Origin: Microbacterium karelineae
Lineage (GTDB): Bacteria > Actinomycetota > Actinomycetes > Actinomycetales > Microbacteriaceae
NCBI RefSeq assembly: GCF_009745985.1
Contig: NZ_WFIX01000190.1
Location: 372,001 to 436,000 of the forward strand
Reading direction: 5' to 3'
DNA: 64,000 nt
Numbering within the stretch: position 1 is the stretch's first letter; each line of letters begins with the position of its first letter. The translations under genes and the position numbers were made by a program. The notes below the pieces were generated by a model. It was not told the DNA's origin and did not search any database. It worked only from the letters and a program-made list of their open reading frames with translations. Shown here piece by piece: positions 29,837 to 39,697 of this stretch.

Positions 29837-30144
29837 AGTTCGAGGTCACCCCGAGTTTCGACGGCGACATCCGGCGGCTGAAGCCCGAGCACCTGGCGGA
29901 GTTCCGCAAGGTCCTCCGCGAGAAGTTCGTCCCCGCGTGCGATGCGTTTGCCGCCGATCCGGCCACGCCGTGGACCGCCTCACTGCGGGTGAAATCGGTG
30001 CGATCGGCACCCGGAGTGCTCGAGATGACGCGGTCGTTCTCGTCGCCCGACGGCCGAGCGACGTTCGAGCTCGTCACCGTCGAAGGTGAACTGCGGGTCC
30101 GCTGGCGTCGTGTGGGCGATCACGACGTCTTCAAGAGCCCCTGA
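29833..30144 (+). CDS. RelE/ParE-like toxin candidate
   Basis: The protein is 103 residues with a basic, short alpha/beta layout. FEVTPSFDGDIRRLKPEHLAEF starts it and the end WRRVGDHDVFKSP is typical of RelE/YoeB-type fold proteins (WRRVGDHDVY-like). It is co-translated with the antitoxin. RelE-fold toxins act on ribosome-bound mRNA. No catalytic residues can be assigned with confidence, so the biochemical activity is inferred from fold and pairing. Confidence 0.68.
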   Translation: MKFEVTPSFDGDIRRLKPEHLAEFRKVLREKFVPACDAFAADPATPWTASLRVKSVRSAPGVLEMTRSFSSPDGRATFELVTVEGELRVRWRRVGDHDVFKSP

Positions 30145-30156
30145 AGCCCGGGCCGG

Positions 30157-31389
30157 TCAGCCTCGAGCGGCGTCTGCGCGGCGGCTCGCGGCGGCGGAGT
30201 CGATGGGCAGCTCGACGTGCAGCGTCCATGTGTCACCGTCGGCTGACGTCGTGAGCTCGCCGCCGAGCTGGCGGGCGCGCTCCCGGTGGCGGGCGAGCCC
30301 GCGGGACGTCGAGGCGACGGCGTCGATGGCGACCGCATCGGGGCGTATCCCGTTGACGACGTCGAGGATCAGGTGGTCGCGGCGACGCGCGACGGCGAAG
30401 GTCACAGGCGCCTCGGGTGAGCCGTGCTTCGCGATGTTCGTGGCGGCCTCGCGGATCGTCCTGGCGAGGGTGGCCGTGACGAGTCGGCCCAGCGCGACGT
30501 CGCCGATCTCGTCGCGAGTGTGTACCGCGAAGCCGAGTTCGCGCAGCGTCGTCGCGGCCCCGGAGAGGGCGTTCGGGATCGTGTCGGTCGTCGCGTCGGC
30601 CTCGCCCGTCGCCGCGATCACGCGGCGCACGTCGTCGAGCGCGCGCGTGGAGGCGACGGTGATCGCGTCGATCGACTCGACGGAGGTGCGCGGCGTGCGC
30701 TCGTCGACGGAGAGGCCGAGCGCACGCGCCTGCATTGCGACGATCGTCAGGTCGTGGGCGAGGATGTCGTGCAGGTCGTCCGCGATCCGTTCGCGCTCGT
30801 CGCGGAGCAGCTCTGCCTGTGCCCGCGTGGCGCGTTCGAGCTCGTCGGCCGTTGCCTGGTGCGCGAAGATCACGATGCGGAGGCTCGCGCCGATCACCAC
30901 GGTCACGAGGGACAGGATGATCAGGATGAATGTCATCTCCGACGTCGTGTCGGGCTCGACGAGCTGGCGCACGACGCCGCACGCCCACAGGATGCCGATG
31001 TAGACGACCGTGCCGGAGAGGCTGCAGGTCAGGGCGACGAAGATCGCGGCGAGCAGGATGCCGCTGAGAGTCGGGCCGGCCGTCTCATCGAGCAGGCCGA
31101 GCGCGCTGAGGGTCACGGCCGCGACGCCCAGCAGTGTGAGCGCGATCGCGGCGACGGGCGGGCGCCACGCGAACATGCCGAACAGGATGGCGATGGCGAA
31201 GGAACTCAGGACATGAAGATCTACGAGGTCCGCAGGCGACGTCAGATCGGCGAGGATCGACGCCGCGATGAACGCCGCGACCACGAGCACGATCGTGCGC
31301 GCGGTGCGGCCGAGCGGAACGTATCCGAGGGGTGAGACGCCGCCGTAGGCCGCGAGCCACCGCGCCGGCCGGGTCTGGTTGCCGGTCAT
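30157..31389 (-). CDS. NarL-type sensor histidine kinase
   Basis: The protein is 410 residues. There are about five to six N-terminal membrane helices (residues about 25-180). The HisKA_3 dimerisation helix with phospho-acceptor His in RIADDLHDILAHDL follows (about 200-215). The C-terminal HATPase is degenerate but recognisable (REAATNIAKHG as N box). Its likely partner is the divergent response regulator at 31539. The gene contains no GGATCC, unlike most of the window. Confidence 0.85.
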   Translation of the reverse strand: MTGNQTRPARWLAAYGGVSPLGYVPLGRTARTIVLVVAAFIAASILADLTSPADLVDLHVLSSFAIAILFGMFAWRPPVAAIALTLLGVAAVTLSALGLLDETAGPTLSGILLAAIFVALTCSLSGTVVYIGILWACGVVRQLVEPDTTSEMTFILIILSLVTVVIGASLRIVIFAHQATADELERATRAQAELLRDERERIADDLHDILAHDLTIVAMQARALGLSVDERTPRTSVESIDAITVASTRALDDVRRVIAATGEADATTDTIPNALSGAATTLRELGFAVHTRDEIGDVALGRLVTATLARTIREAATNIAKHGSPEAPVTFAVARRRDHLILDVVNGIRPDAVAIDAVASTSRGLARHRERARQLGGELTTSADGDTWTLHVELPIDSAAASRRADAARG

Positions 31390-31526
31390 CCGCAGAGGCG
31401 GGAGTATCGGCAGAAGACGTCGATCAGGTGGCGGAACGGGGTCAGGAGCATCCGATGGACAGGCCCTTCACTGGTGGCGGTGGTGTCGCGGCGAGCCTAC
31501 CGTCGGCCGTTGGCGGCGCCGATTCG

Positions 31527-31532
31527 TAGACT
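31527..31532 (+). promoter_or_regulatory. -10-like TAGACT, leaderless promoter of the response regulator
   Basis: TAGACT ends 6 nt before the GTG at 31539. The same hexamer and spacing occur before the TSUP gene at 25413. No ribosome site is present. Confidence 0.5.
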
Positions 31533-31538
31533 GAACGG

Positions 31539-32204
31539 GTGTCGAAGATCCGAGTGCTCATCGCCGACGACGAAAGTCTGGTGCGCCGGTCGCTCCGCAC
31601 CTATCTCGAGAGCAGCGGTGAGGTGGAGGTCGTCGGCGAGGCCACGGACGGCCGAGAGGCCGTCGCGATGACACGGTCTCTCGCACCCGATGTGGCGCTG
31701 ATCGACCTCCGGATGCCGCACCAGGACGGTGCGTCCGCGACCGCGGAGATCCGTTCGACGATGCCGAGCGTGAGATGCGTGTGCGTGACGACCTTCGGAT
31801 CCCGGAAGGCGGTGCTGTCCGCTGTGCATGCGGGGGCGCAGGGATACGTCGTGAAGGATGCGGCGCCGGACGAGATCGTCGACGCCGTGCGGACGGTGCA
31901 CGCCGGAGGATACGCATTCGGCGACGTCGCCACTGGGCAGCTGGTCGCATCGGCGCGCGGCATCGACTCCGATCCGGACCACGCGCGCGAGCCGCTGACC
32001 GAGGCCGAGCGCCTCACCGACCGACAGCGCGACGTCGTGACCCGTGTCGCGTCGGGCATGTCCAACGGAGACATCGCGCGCGACCTGCACATCACCGAGG
32101 CGACCGTGAAGACGCACCTGGGCGCGGTGATGTCCAAGTGGAACGTAAAGGACCGGGTGCAGGTCACCCTCCGCGCCGCCCGGGCGGGCATCGTCACGAT
32201 CTGA
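31539..32204 (+). CDS. NarL/FixJ-family response regulator
   Basis: The protein is 221 residues. The receiver has acidic pocket residues in IADDES, the phospho-acceptor Asp in VALIDLRMP (near 55) and Lys in GYVVKDA. The LuxR-type HTH is at about 150-210 (LTDRQRDVVTRVASGMSNGDIA then TEATVKTHL). It is divergent from the kinase rather than in an operon with it. It is followed by the secreted-protein gene at 32365, a probable target (inference). Confidence 0.88.
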   Translation: MSKIRVLIADDESLVRRSLRTYLESSGEVEVVGEATDGREAVAMTRSLAPDVALIDLRMPHQDGASATAEIRSTMPSVRCVCVTTFGSRKAVLSAVHAGAQGYVVKDAAPDEIVDAVRTVHAGGYAFGDVATGQLVASARGIDSDPDHAREPLTEAERLTDRQRDVVTRVASGMSNGDIARDLHITEATVKTHLGAVMSKWNVKDRVQVTLRAARAGIVTI

Positions 32205-32364
32205 GAGGCGTCTGCGACTTTTGGATGAGTCGGGTCAAACCTTCGTCGCAACTTCATTCTCAGGACCTCTCGACGCTTATAGCGTGACTGGCGTTCACGC
32301 GTGTCGCATTCAGCACTGTTCGTCGAAATCACGGCGATGAGTCAGGGGTCAAGGAGAAAAGGGT

Positions 32365-32841
32365 ATGAAGAAGTCGCTTCTGTCTATCTCGGGAGGCATC
32401 GTCATCGCGTCACTGTCCGTTGGGACGATGGTTGTGCCTGCGTCCGCTGCGGAACCGTTGTCCACCACGACGAATGGTGTGACCAGCACGGCGGCAATGA
32501 CCGCGACGTTCACCCACGCGCAGTGGCGCGTCATCGAACGGAATGCCCGTGCTGCCGGTGACAAGGAGGCAGCGGCCTACGCTGCTGCGCAGGCTGACCC
32601 GAACTCGATCCGGCCGATGGGTCTCGGCGGCCTGGCGCTGAAGGCGATCAAGTATGCGTTGAAGTATGGGTACGACCTGCTTCCGAAGGCGGTCAAGCCG
32701 TACGCAGGAAAAGTTCTCAACGTCCTCGACGCGATCGAGGAGGTCGCAGAGTACCCGATCACGATGCTGCTGTGGCACAACGGCGTCCCCTATGATCACG
32801 CTAGGCTCATCGCGCAGTGGATCGTGACCTTCGCCGTCTGA
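32365..32841 (+). CDS. small secreted amphipathic protein, bacteriocin-like candidate
   Basis: The protein is 158 residues. A Sec signal peptide of 28 residues ends in ASA before AEPLS. The mature part has a short Ala-rich segment and then from residue about 90 a glycine start (MGLGGLALKAIKYALKYGY) leading into a Lys/aromatic amphipathic helix and a hydrophobic C-terminus. I recognise no family. AAGGAG 8 nt before the ATG is one of the strongest ribosome sites in the window. Base composition looks lower in GC than its neighbours. Two small membrane proteins follow directly, a layout seen for antimicrobial peptides with immunity proteins (inference). Confidence 0.6.
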   Translation: MKKSLLSISGGIVIASLSVGTMVVPASAAEPLSTTTNGVTSTAAMTATFTHAQWRVIERNARAAGDKEAAAYAAAQADPNSIRPMGLGGLALKAIKYALKYGYDLLPKAVKPYAGKVLNVLDAIEEVAEYPITMLLWHNGVPYDHARLIAQWIVTFAV

Positions 32842-32854
32842 CAGAGGAGCGTCC

Positions 32855-33286
32855 ATGACGTCTCATCGTCTGGTGGGAGCTCCGATCATCGGGCTCTGGA
32901 TCGGCGGCGCGATTCTCGTCGGTGCGAGCCCGGTTGTTCTGGGCGTCATCGTCGGATGGCTCGTTCCATGGGGTGGTCCTCCGCGAGCCGGCACCACTGG
33001 ATGGTCGGTGCTCCATCTGCTGTGGATCATGCCGGCCTTCATCCTGGCGAGTGCGCTGGGTTCGGCGGTGATGAAGACGGTGCCGCCTCGACTCCGTTTT
33101 GTGCGGGTGACGGTCGACTTCGCCATCTCCGTGGCGCTGATCAGCGTGCTCCTGATCGTCTTCTTTGAGGAGTGGGCGGGAGCGTGCACGGCAGGAGCGA
33201 TCGCCGGAGCCGGTTATGTGGCGTTGAAACCGCTTTTCGATCGATGGGATCGGCGGGAGCAGGAGGCGCGTACTCATCGTGTCTGA
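32855..33286 (+). CDS. small membrane protein downstream of the secreted protein
   Basis: The protein is 143 residues with three to four predicted helices (about 9-38, 49-70, 84-106, 108-121) and a basic cytoplasmic tail DRWDRREQEARTHR. There is no recognisable family. The ribosome site AGAGGAG lies 6 nt before the ATG. It is 13 bp after the secreted-protein gene. Possible roles are immunity, sensing or export assistance; none can be shown. Confidence 0.6.
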   Translation: MTSHRLVGAPIIGLWIGGAILVGASPVVLGVIVGWLVPWGGPPRAGTTGWSVLHLLWIMPAFILASALGSAVMKTVPPRLRFVRVTVDFAISVALISVLLIVFFEEWAGACTAGAIAGAGYVALKPLFDRWDRREQEARTHRV

Positions 33287-33734
33287 GAGTGCAGGCGGAA
33301 GTCGGCGATGGTCTCCGCAGGTGCCTGTCCGCCTGCTGAGAGATCGGACTGTTCAGATGCCCTCTCCCGCATATGTTCTCAATGCGCTCGCGCTGGCCAT
33401 CGGTGCGGTCGGCGGGTGGGCCTGTGCCCTGCACTTCGGACATGGCGTCGTAGGGACGATCGCGTTCGTGGCTGCGATCGTCGCCATCGTCGAGACATGG
33501 CGGATCCGGAGGCGCCGCAACGGGGCGGGTCCCGCGGTCGTCGTCCTGGCGATCACGACGGTGCTGGTCGTCGTCGGCGTTCTCGCCGCCAAGGGTGCGA
33601 TCCCCGCAGCGCTCGTCTGGGCGGGCGCCGCCGGCTTCGTCGTGAGCTGGGCGTATGTCCTGGCGATTCGGATCAGGTGGGGTATCGGCTCAGATGCAGA
33701 GGCATCGTCGGATCGCCCGCGCGGTCTCGGCTAG
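33279..33734 (+). CDS. second small membrane protein of the island
   Basis: The product is 151 residues from the GTG at 33279, which overlaps the preceding stop; an in-frame ATG at 33357 would give 125 residues starting at the first helix. There are four predicted helices (about 31-52, 57-72, 84-104, 107-130) with a short Arg-rich loop WRIRRRR after helix 2. There is no known family. It ends the plus-strand run, converging on the ArsA-like gene. Confidence 0.55.
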   Translation: MSESAGGSRRWSPQVPVRLLRDRTVQMPSPAYVLNALALAIGAVGGWACALHFGHGVVGTIAFVAAIVAIVETWRIRRRRNGAGPAVVVLAITTVLVVVGVLAAKGAIPAALVWAGAAGFVVSWAYVLAIRIRWGIGSDAEASSDRPRGLG

Positions 33735-33747
33735 CCAGGCGACACTG

Positions 33748-34701
33748 TCACCGGACGGAATCAGGTCCCGCCAGCGCCCCCGCGATCCGCTCGAGGGCCG
33801 GCAGGCCGACGAGTTCGTCGACGAGGGGGATCCGCGTGACGGGGGCGCCGAGGTCGAGGTCCACCAGCAGCTCGTCCTCGCGGGCGGCGCGCGCCGGCAT
33901 GAGTCCGGCGGGGGAGAGGCGGTTCGCGACGACGCCGACGAGCGGGATCCCGAGGGTCGCGAGCTGCGCGGCGACCTCGCGGCTCTCCGCGATCGGCATC
34001 GGCTCCGCGACGGTCACGAGCAGGAAGCCCGTGCGGGCCGGATCCCGCAAGCTGTCGCGCATGAGCGAGAAGCGCGCCTTCCGCCGCAGGAGCATCCGCC
34101 GCAGCTCGGCGTCCCGATCCGACGTGTCCTTCGTTCCGCCGAGCGCGCCGTAGGCGACGCCGAAGCGCTCGGAGCGGTCGCGGTTCGCGAGCAGCTTCTC
34201 GGTCCAGCCCGTCATCCGCTCGGGCATCGCGAGCAGGTGCAGAGTGTGGCCCGAGGGCGCCGTGTCGAACACGACGAGGTCGTACCGGTCGAGCCCCATC
34301 TCGAGCGCCTCCGCCACGCGCTCGAGCACGGCAGACTCGTGTGTCCCCGGTGCGTCGCGCGCCGAGTTGAGGTGCTCGCGGGCGGCCGCGTGCAGGCGAT
34401 CGGGCAGGAGCCGCGTCATCGTCTCCGACACGGCGGCGAGGTGCCGGTCGACCGTGCGGGCCGGATCGATCTCGACGCCGTCGACGCGGCCGGCGCCCTC
34501 CCAGAGGGGAACGACGTCGTCGCCGATCGCGCACTCCCACAGGTGCCCGAGGTTGTGGGCCGGATCCGTCGAGACGACGAGCACGCGGGACCCGCGCCGG
34601 GCGCAGGCGAGCGCGAGCGACGACGCGACGGACGTCTTGCCGACACCGCCCTTGCCGCCCACGAACACGGCGCGGTGGGACGCGACGTCGTTCAGCAGCA
34701 C
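33748..34701 (-). CDS. ArsA/Get3-like anion-transporting P-loop ATPase
   Basis: The product is 317 residues if it starts at the GTG at 34701, which overlaps the preceding stop and puts the P-loop about 15 residues from the start; the frame is open to a GTG at 34749. The deviant Walker A FVGGKGGVGKTSVAS has the intradimer Lys of the ArsA/MinD class. STDPAHNLGHL is switch I and FDTAPSGHTLHLLAMP is switch II of ArsA. It is co-transcribed with cstA and a small CC-terminal protein. The role in this trio is not established; membrane-protein targeting or metal handling are possibilities. Confidence 0.82.
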   Translation of the reverse strand: MLLNDVASHRAVFVGGKGGVGKTSVASSLALACARRGSRVLVVSTDPAHNLGHLWECAIGDDVVPLWEGAGRVDGVEIDPARTVDRHLAAVSETMTRLLPDRLHAAAREHLNSARDAPGTHESAVLERVAEALEMGLDRYDLVVFDTAPSGHTLHLLAMPERMTGWTEKLLANRDRSERFGVAYGALGGTKDTSDRDAELRRMLLRRKARFSLMRDSLRDPARTGFLLVTVAEPMPIAESREVAAQLATLGIPLVGVVANRLSPAGLMPARAAREDELLVDLDLGAPVTRIPLVDELVGLPALERIAGALAGPDSVR

Positions 34702-34952
34702 GAGATGTGGTCCAAGGGCGAGCGCTCCATCCCTGCGCGCTGGTGCCACGCGTGGAAGTCGTCGTACACGGCCGGCATCAGCTCGGCCGTGTAGTAGGCG
34801 GCCGGGTCGGGCACGCCGAGAGACTCGGCGAGCACGACGAGCATGAAGTGGTCGTCCTCGTCGCGCTGGGCCCGGCCGAACGTCCTGCGGTACGGGCCCG
34901 CATAGAAGTCGTTCAGCCCCACCTGGAAGGCCGCCCAGCGCGACGGGGACAT
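34692..34952 (-). CDS. small CC-terminal protein (cory-CC-star type)
   Basis: The protein is 86 residues with no membrane segment. It ends exactly in SCC before the stop, the feature for which the actinobacterial cory-CC-star family is named. The body has conserved-looking FQVGLNDFYAGPYRRTFGRAQ and YDDFHAWHQRAGM. It lies 5 bp after cstA, and its end overlaps the ArsA-like gene. The paired terminal cysteines suggest metal or thiol chemistry, possibly with the ArsA-like ATPase (inference). Confidence 0.78.
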   Translation of the reverse strand: MSPSRWAAFQVGLNDFYAGPYRRTFGRAQRDEDDHFMLVVLAESLGVPDPAAYYTAELMPAVYDDFHAWHQRAGMERSPLDHISCC

Positions 34953-34957
34953 GGCGC

Positions 34958-36691
<1,734 letters not shown>

Positions 36692-36809
36692 GCGATGCCC
36701 TTTCTGTCGTCGTCGACAGCGTGCACAAGGACGCTGGAAGGAGCGGCCGAAGGGAATCTCGGCGTATCCATAAGGTACCGCGCGGGCGCATCGATCGGGG
36801 ATCGCGTAA

Positions 36810-36830
36810 AATGTACGATCTGGTACGTTA
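36810..36830. promoter_or_regulatory. TetR-type operator 1 of the quinate/shikimate operon
   Basis: AATGTAC, then GATCTG, then GTACGTTA is an interrupted palindrome with GTAC half-sites. It is identical at 19 of 21 positions to the site at 39099-39119. TACGTT at its right end is a -10-like hexamer 6 nt before the ATG at 36836, so binding would block a leaderless promoter. Confidence 0.75.
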
Positions 36831-36835
36831 ATAGC

Positions 36836-38611
36836 ATGAACACGTCAGTGGCGACGGTGTGCCTGTCGGGCGGGCTCGTCGAGAAGCTCCACGCCTGCGC
36901 GGTCGCGGGTTTCGACGGCGTCGAGATCATGGACGCCGACCTCGTCGCGGCTCCCGAGTCTCCCGAGGAGATCCGCGCGCTCTGCGACCGGCTCGGGCTG
37001 CGGATCGAGATGTTCCAGCCGTTCCGCGACGCGGAGGGCGTCGACGACACGACGTTCGCCGACAACCTGCGCCGCGCGAGCGCGAAGTTCGACGTCATGG
37101 AGCGCCTCGGCACCGACCTCATGCTGCTGTGCAGCAACGCCGGCACCGCCACGACGGGCGACGAGGATGTCCTCGTCCGCCAGCTCGGCGCGTTCGCCGA
37201 CCTCGCGGCCGAGCGCGGGATCCGCGTGGCATACGAGGCGCTCGCATGGGGCCGGCACGTCGACGACTACCGTGACGCCTGGCGCCTCGTCGAGCGGGCC
37301 GACCGGCCCAACCTCGGGATCTGCCTCGACAGCTTCCACATCCTCAGCCGCGGGCACGACCCCGCGGACATCGAGCGGATCCCCGGCGAGAAGATCCTCT
37401 TCCTGCAGCTCGCGGACGCGCCCGCCCTCGACATGGACGTCCTCCAGTGGAGCCGTCACCATCGCCTGTTCCCGGGCGAGGGCGACTTCGACCTGACGGG
37501 CTTCCTCGGGCACGTCCTCCGCGCGGGATACACGGGCCCGCTGTCGCTCGAGGTGTTCAACGACACGTTCCGCCAGACCGACGTCGTGCGCACGGCCGCC
37601 CACGCGCGCCGGTCGCTGACCTGGCTCGCTGACCGCACGGCGGCCGCGAACGGCTGGTCCGAGCCGCGGATCCCCGCGCCGAAGGAGGCGCGAGGCGTCG
37701 ACTTCGTCGAGGTCGCGGGATCCGATCTGCACGAGATCGACCAGCTCCTCGGGCAGCTCGGCTTCGCCTTCCGCGGCCTGCACCAGTCGAAGCCCGTCCG
37801 GCTGTGGTCGGCGGGCACGGCGCGGATCATCCTCAACGAGCAGGTGCGCGCCGCCGCGCCGCGACTGTCGGCTCTCGGGCTCACGGTCGACGACGCGCGC
37901 TCCGCCGCGGCCCGCGCGTCCGCGCTCGGCGCGGATCCGGTGTTCCGCCGCACCTATCGCGGCGAGGTCGAGCTGCGCGCCGTCGCCTCGCCCGACGGCA
38001 CCGAGGTGTACTGGAACGACCGCGACCCCGAGGAATCGTGGATCCGCGAGTTCTCCGGCGGCGAGGCGCGCGCCGCCTTCGCGGGCACGATCGACCACGT
38101 CAACGTCTCGTACCCATGGCAGGAGTTCGACGAGGCGGTGCTGTTCATGTCGAGCGTCGTCGGCCTCGGCGCGGAGCCGCCCGCCGACGTGCCGGGGCCG
38201 CGCGGGCTCGTGCGCAGCCAGGTGATGCGCTCGCGTGACGGTGTCGTGCGCCTGCCCATGAACCTCGCCCCGCCGACGGCGCCCGTGCCGCATCGGCACA
38301 TCGCGGTGCGCGTCGACGATGCGATCGCCGTGGCGCGGGGTGCGCAAGAGCGCGGCCTGCGGTTCCTGCCGATCCCCGCCAACTACTACGACGACGTCCA
38401 GGCGCGCTTCGCGCTCGACGACGACGTGCTCGGCGCCCTGAAGGAGCTCGGGCTGCTCTACGACCGCGACGGCGACGGCGAGTTCATCCACTTCTACACG
38501 CCGACCTTCGGCGGGCTGTTCCTCGAGATCGTCGAGCGGCGCGGCGGATACGACGGCTACGGCGCGCCGAACGCCCCGGTACGCTTGTCCGCGCAGCGGC
38601 AGGTGGCGTAG
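36836..38611 (+). CDS. qsuB: 3-dehydroshikimate dehydratase (TIM barrel plus HPPD-like domain)
   Basis: The protein is 591 residues. Residues about 1-270 form a sugar-phosphate-isomerase-type TIM barrel (VATVCLSGGLVEKLHACA, GICLDSFHIL, LFLQLADAP, LSLEVFND) with metal-binding Glu/Asp/His. Residues about 285-590 are a VOC/4-hydroxyphenylpyruvate-dioxygenase-like domain (DHVNVSY, FIHFYTPTFGGLFLEIVERRGGYDGYG). This two-domain layout is that of QsuB-type dehydroshikimate dehydratases, which make protocatechuate. The dioxygenase-like half has an uncertain role. It heads the operon, starting 6 nt after the TACGTT hexamer. Confidence 0.88.
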   Translation: MNTSVATVCLSGGLVEKLHACAVAGFDGVEIMDADLVAAPESPEEIRALCDRLGLRIEMFQPFRDAEGVDDTTFADNLRRASAKFDVMERLGTDLMLLCSNAGTATTGDEDVLVRQLGAFADLAAERGIRVAYEALAWGRHVDDYRDAWRLVERADRPNLGICLDSFHILSRGHDPADIERIPGEKILFLQLADAPALDMDVLQWSRHHRLFPGEGDFDLTGFLGHVLRAGYTGPLSLEVFNDTFRQTDVVRTAAHARRSLTWLADRTAAANGWSEPRIPAPKEARGVDFVEVAGSDLHEIDQLLGQLGFAFRGLHQSKPVRLWSAGTARIILNEQVRAAAPRLSALGLTVDDARSAAARASALGADPVFRRTYRGEVELRAVASPDGTEVYWNDRDPEESWIREFSGGEARAAFAGTIDHVNVSYPWQEFDEAVLFMSSVVGLGAEPPADVPGPRGLVRSQVMRSRDGVVRLPMNLAPPTAPVPHRHIAVRVDDAIAVARGAQERGLRFLPIPANYYDDVQARFALDDDVLGALKELGLLYDRDGDGEFIHFYTPTFGGLFLEIVERRGGYDGYGAPNAPVRLSAQRQVA

Positions 38612-38620
38612 GAGGCATAC

Positions 38621-39061
38621 ATGCACAAGCGAGTCCTGGTCGTCAACGGCCCGAACCTCAACCTGCTCGGCACGCGCCGGCCCGAGGTGTACGGCACCGA
38701 CACGCTCGCCGACGTCGAGCGGGTCGCGACCGACGCCGCGCGCGACGTCGGGTTCGACGCGCGCTGTGTGCAGTCGAACTCCGAGGGGGCACTCATCGAC
38801 GCGATCCACGCGGCGCGGCACGACTGCGACGGAATCGTCATCAACGCCGGCGCCTACACGCACACGTCGATCGCGATCCGCGACGCCCTCGAGGGCGTCG
38901 CCCTGCCGTTCGCCGAGGTGCACATCTCGAACGTCTACGCGCGCGAGCCGTTCCGGCACCACTCGCACCTGAGCGCGCTCGCCGCGTGCGTCATCGCGGG
39001 CGCGGGGATCCAGGGCTACGACTTCGCCGTGCGCCGCCTCGCGGCGCTGCTGGCCGCGTAG
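38621..39061 (+). CDS. aroQ: type II 3-dehydroquinate dehydratase
   Basis: The protein is 146 residues, the normal length. [17 protein letters not shown] carries the catalytic Tyr and Arg, [13 protein letters not shown] the Asn, and [19 protein letters not shown] the His and Arg. It interconverts 3-dehydroquinate and 3-dehydroshikimate. Inside this operon the catabolic (QsuC-like) role is more likely than aromatic biosynthesis. Confidence 0.94.
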   Translation: MHKRVLVVNGPNLNLLGTRRPEVYGTDTLADVERVATDAARDVGFDARCVQSNSEGALIDAIHAARHDCDGIVINAGAYTHTSIAIRDALEGVALPFAEVHISNVYAREPFRHHSHLSALAACVIAGAGIQGYDFAVRRLAALLAA

Positions 39062-39098
39062 CCGGGATCGACGCGGGCGCGGATCCCCTTGCGCGCTC

Positions 39099-39119
39099 AA
39101 TGTACTACCTGGTACGTTA
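39099..39119. promoter_or_regulatory. TetR-type operator 2, before the TRAP transporter genes
   Basis: AATGTAC, then TACCTG, then GTACGTTA differs from the site at 36810-36830 at two positions. It lies between aroQ and dctQ, 38 bp before the dctQ ATG, and again contains TACGTT as a possible -10 (39113-39118). It implies a second, co-regulated promoter inside the cluster. Confidence 0.75.
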
Positions 39120-39157
39120 GTTCTCGACCTGCTCGCATGGACCGACAAGGATGTCCC

Positions 39158-39697
39158 ATGTCCGACACACCCCCACCGGGGCGCGCACCCGCCTGGCGCC
39201 GCGCCGTCCGCGTCATCACCGCGATCGAGATCGCCATCGGCGCGACCTGCCTCGTCGTGATCCTCGCACTCGTGTTCTTCCAGGCCGTGCAGCGGTACCT
39301 GCCGATCGCACAGATCGCCTGGACAGGCGAGATCTCGCGCTTCTGCCTCGTCTGGCTGACCTTCTCCGTCGCCGGCGTGCTCATCACGACCCGCGGCCAC
39401 ATCGCCCTCGAGATCGTCGACGGGCTCAGGAGCCCGATGGCGGTGCGCATCGTGCAGGCGGTCTCGCTCGTGATCGTCGCCGTGATCGCCGTGCTCCTCG
39501 TCTTCGAGGCGGCCGAGCTCATCCGGACGCAGGGGATCATCCGCTCGTCGGTCCTGCGCATCCCGATGTCGTGGGTGTACGTCCCGCTCCTCGTCGGCGT
39601 GTGCTCGACCGCGATCCGTTCGCTCGCGCTCGCCGGGTACGTCGCGGCGCGCGGCCCGCTCCTCGCGGACGTCGACGACGAGGAGGTCGTCGCATGA
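39158..39697 (+). CDS. TRAP transporter small permease (DctQ)
   Basis: The protein is 179 residues with four predicted helices (about 22-45, 55-75, 97-118, 137-155). WTGEISRFCLVWLTFSVAG is the DctQ hallmark between helices 1 and 2. AAGGA precedes the ATG. The C-terminal tail is acidic. It works with the large permease, which overlaps it by ATGA, and the binding protein at 41896. Confidence 0.88.
   Translation: MSDTPPPGRAPAWRRAVRVITAIEIAIGATCLVVILALVFFQAVQRYLPIAQIAWTGEISRFCLVWLTFSVAGVLITTRGHIALEIVDGLRSPMAVRIVQAVSLVIVAVIAVLLVFEAAELIRTQGIIRSSVLRIPMSWVYVPLLVGVCSTAIRSLALAGYVAARGPLLADVDDEEVVA

Noticed and set aside
32205-32364. TGCGAC/GTCGCA inverted pair as the response-regulator operator
   Set aside because: Only 6-bp arms with a loop of more than 25 bp; no second copy in the region supports it.
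34701-34749. Longer N-terminus for the ArsA-like ATPase
   Set aside because: It would lie entirely within the preceding gene and add residues not typical before the P-loop; the overlapping GTG at 34701 is preferred, though not proven.
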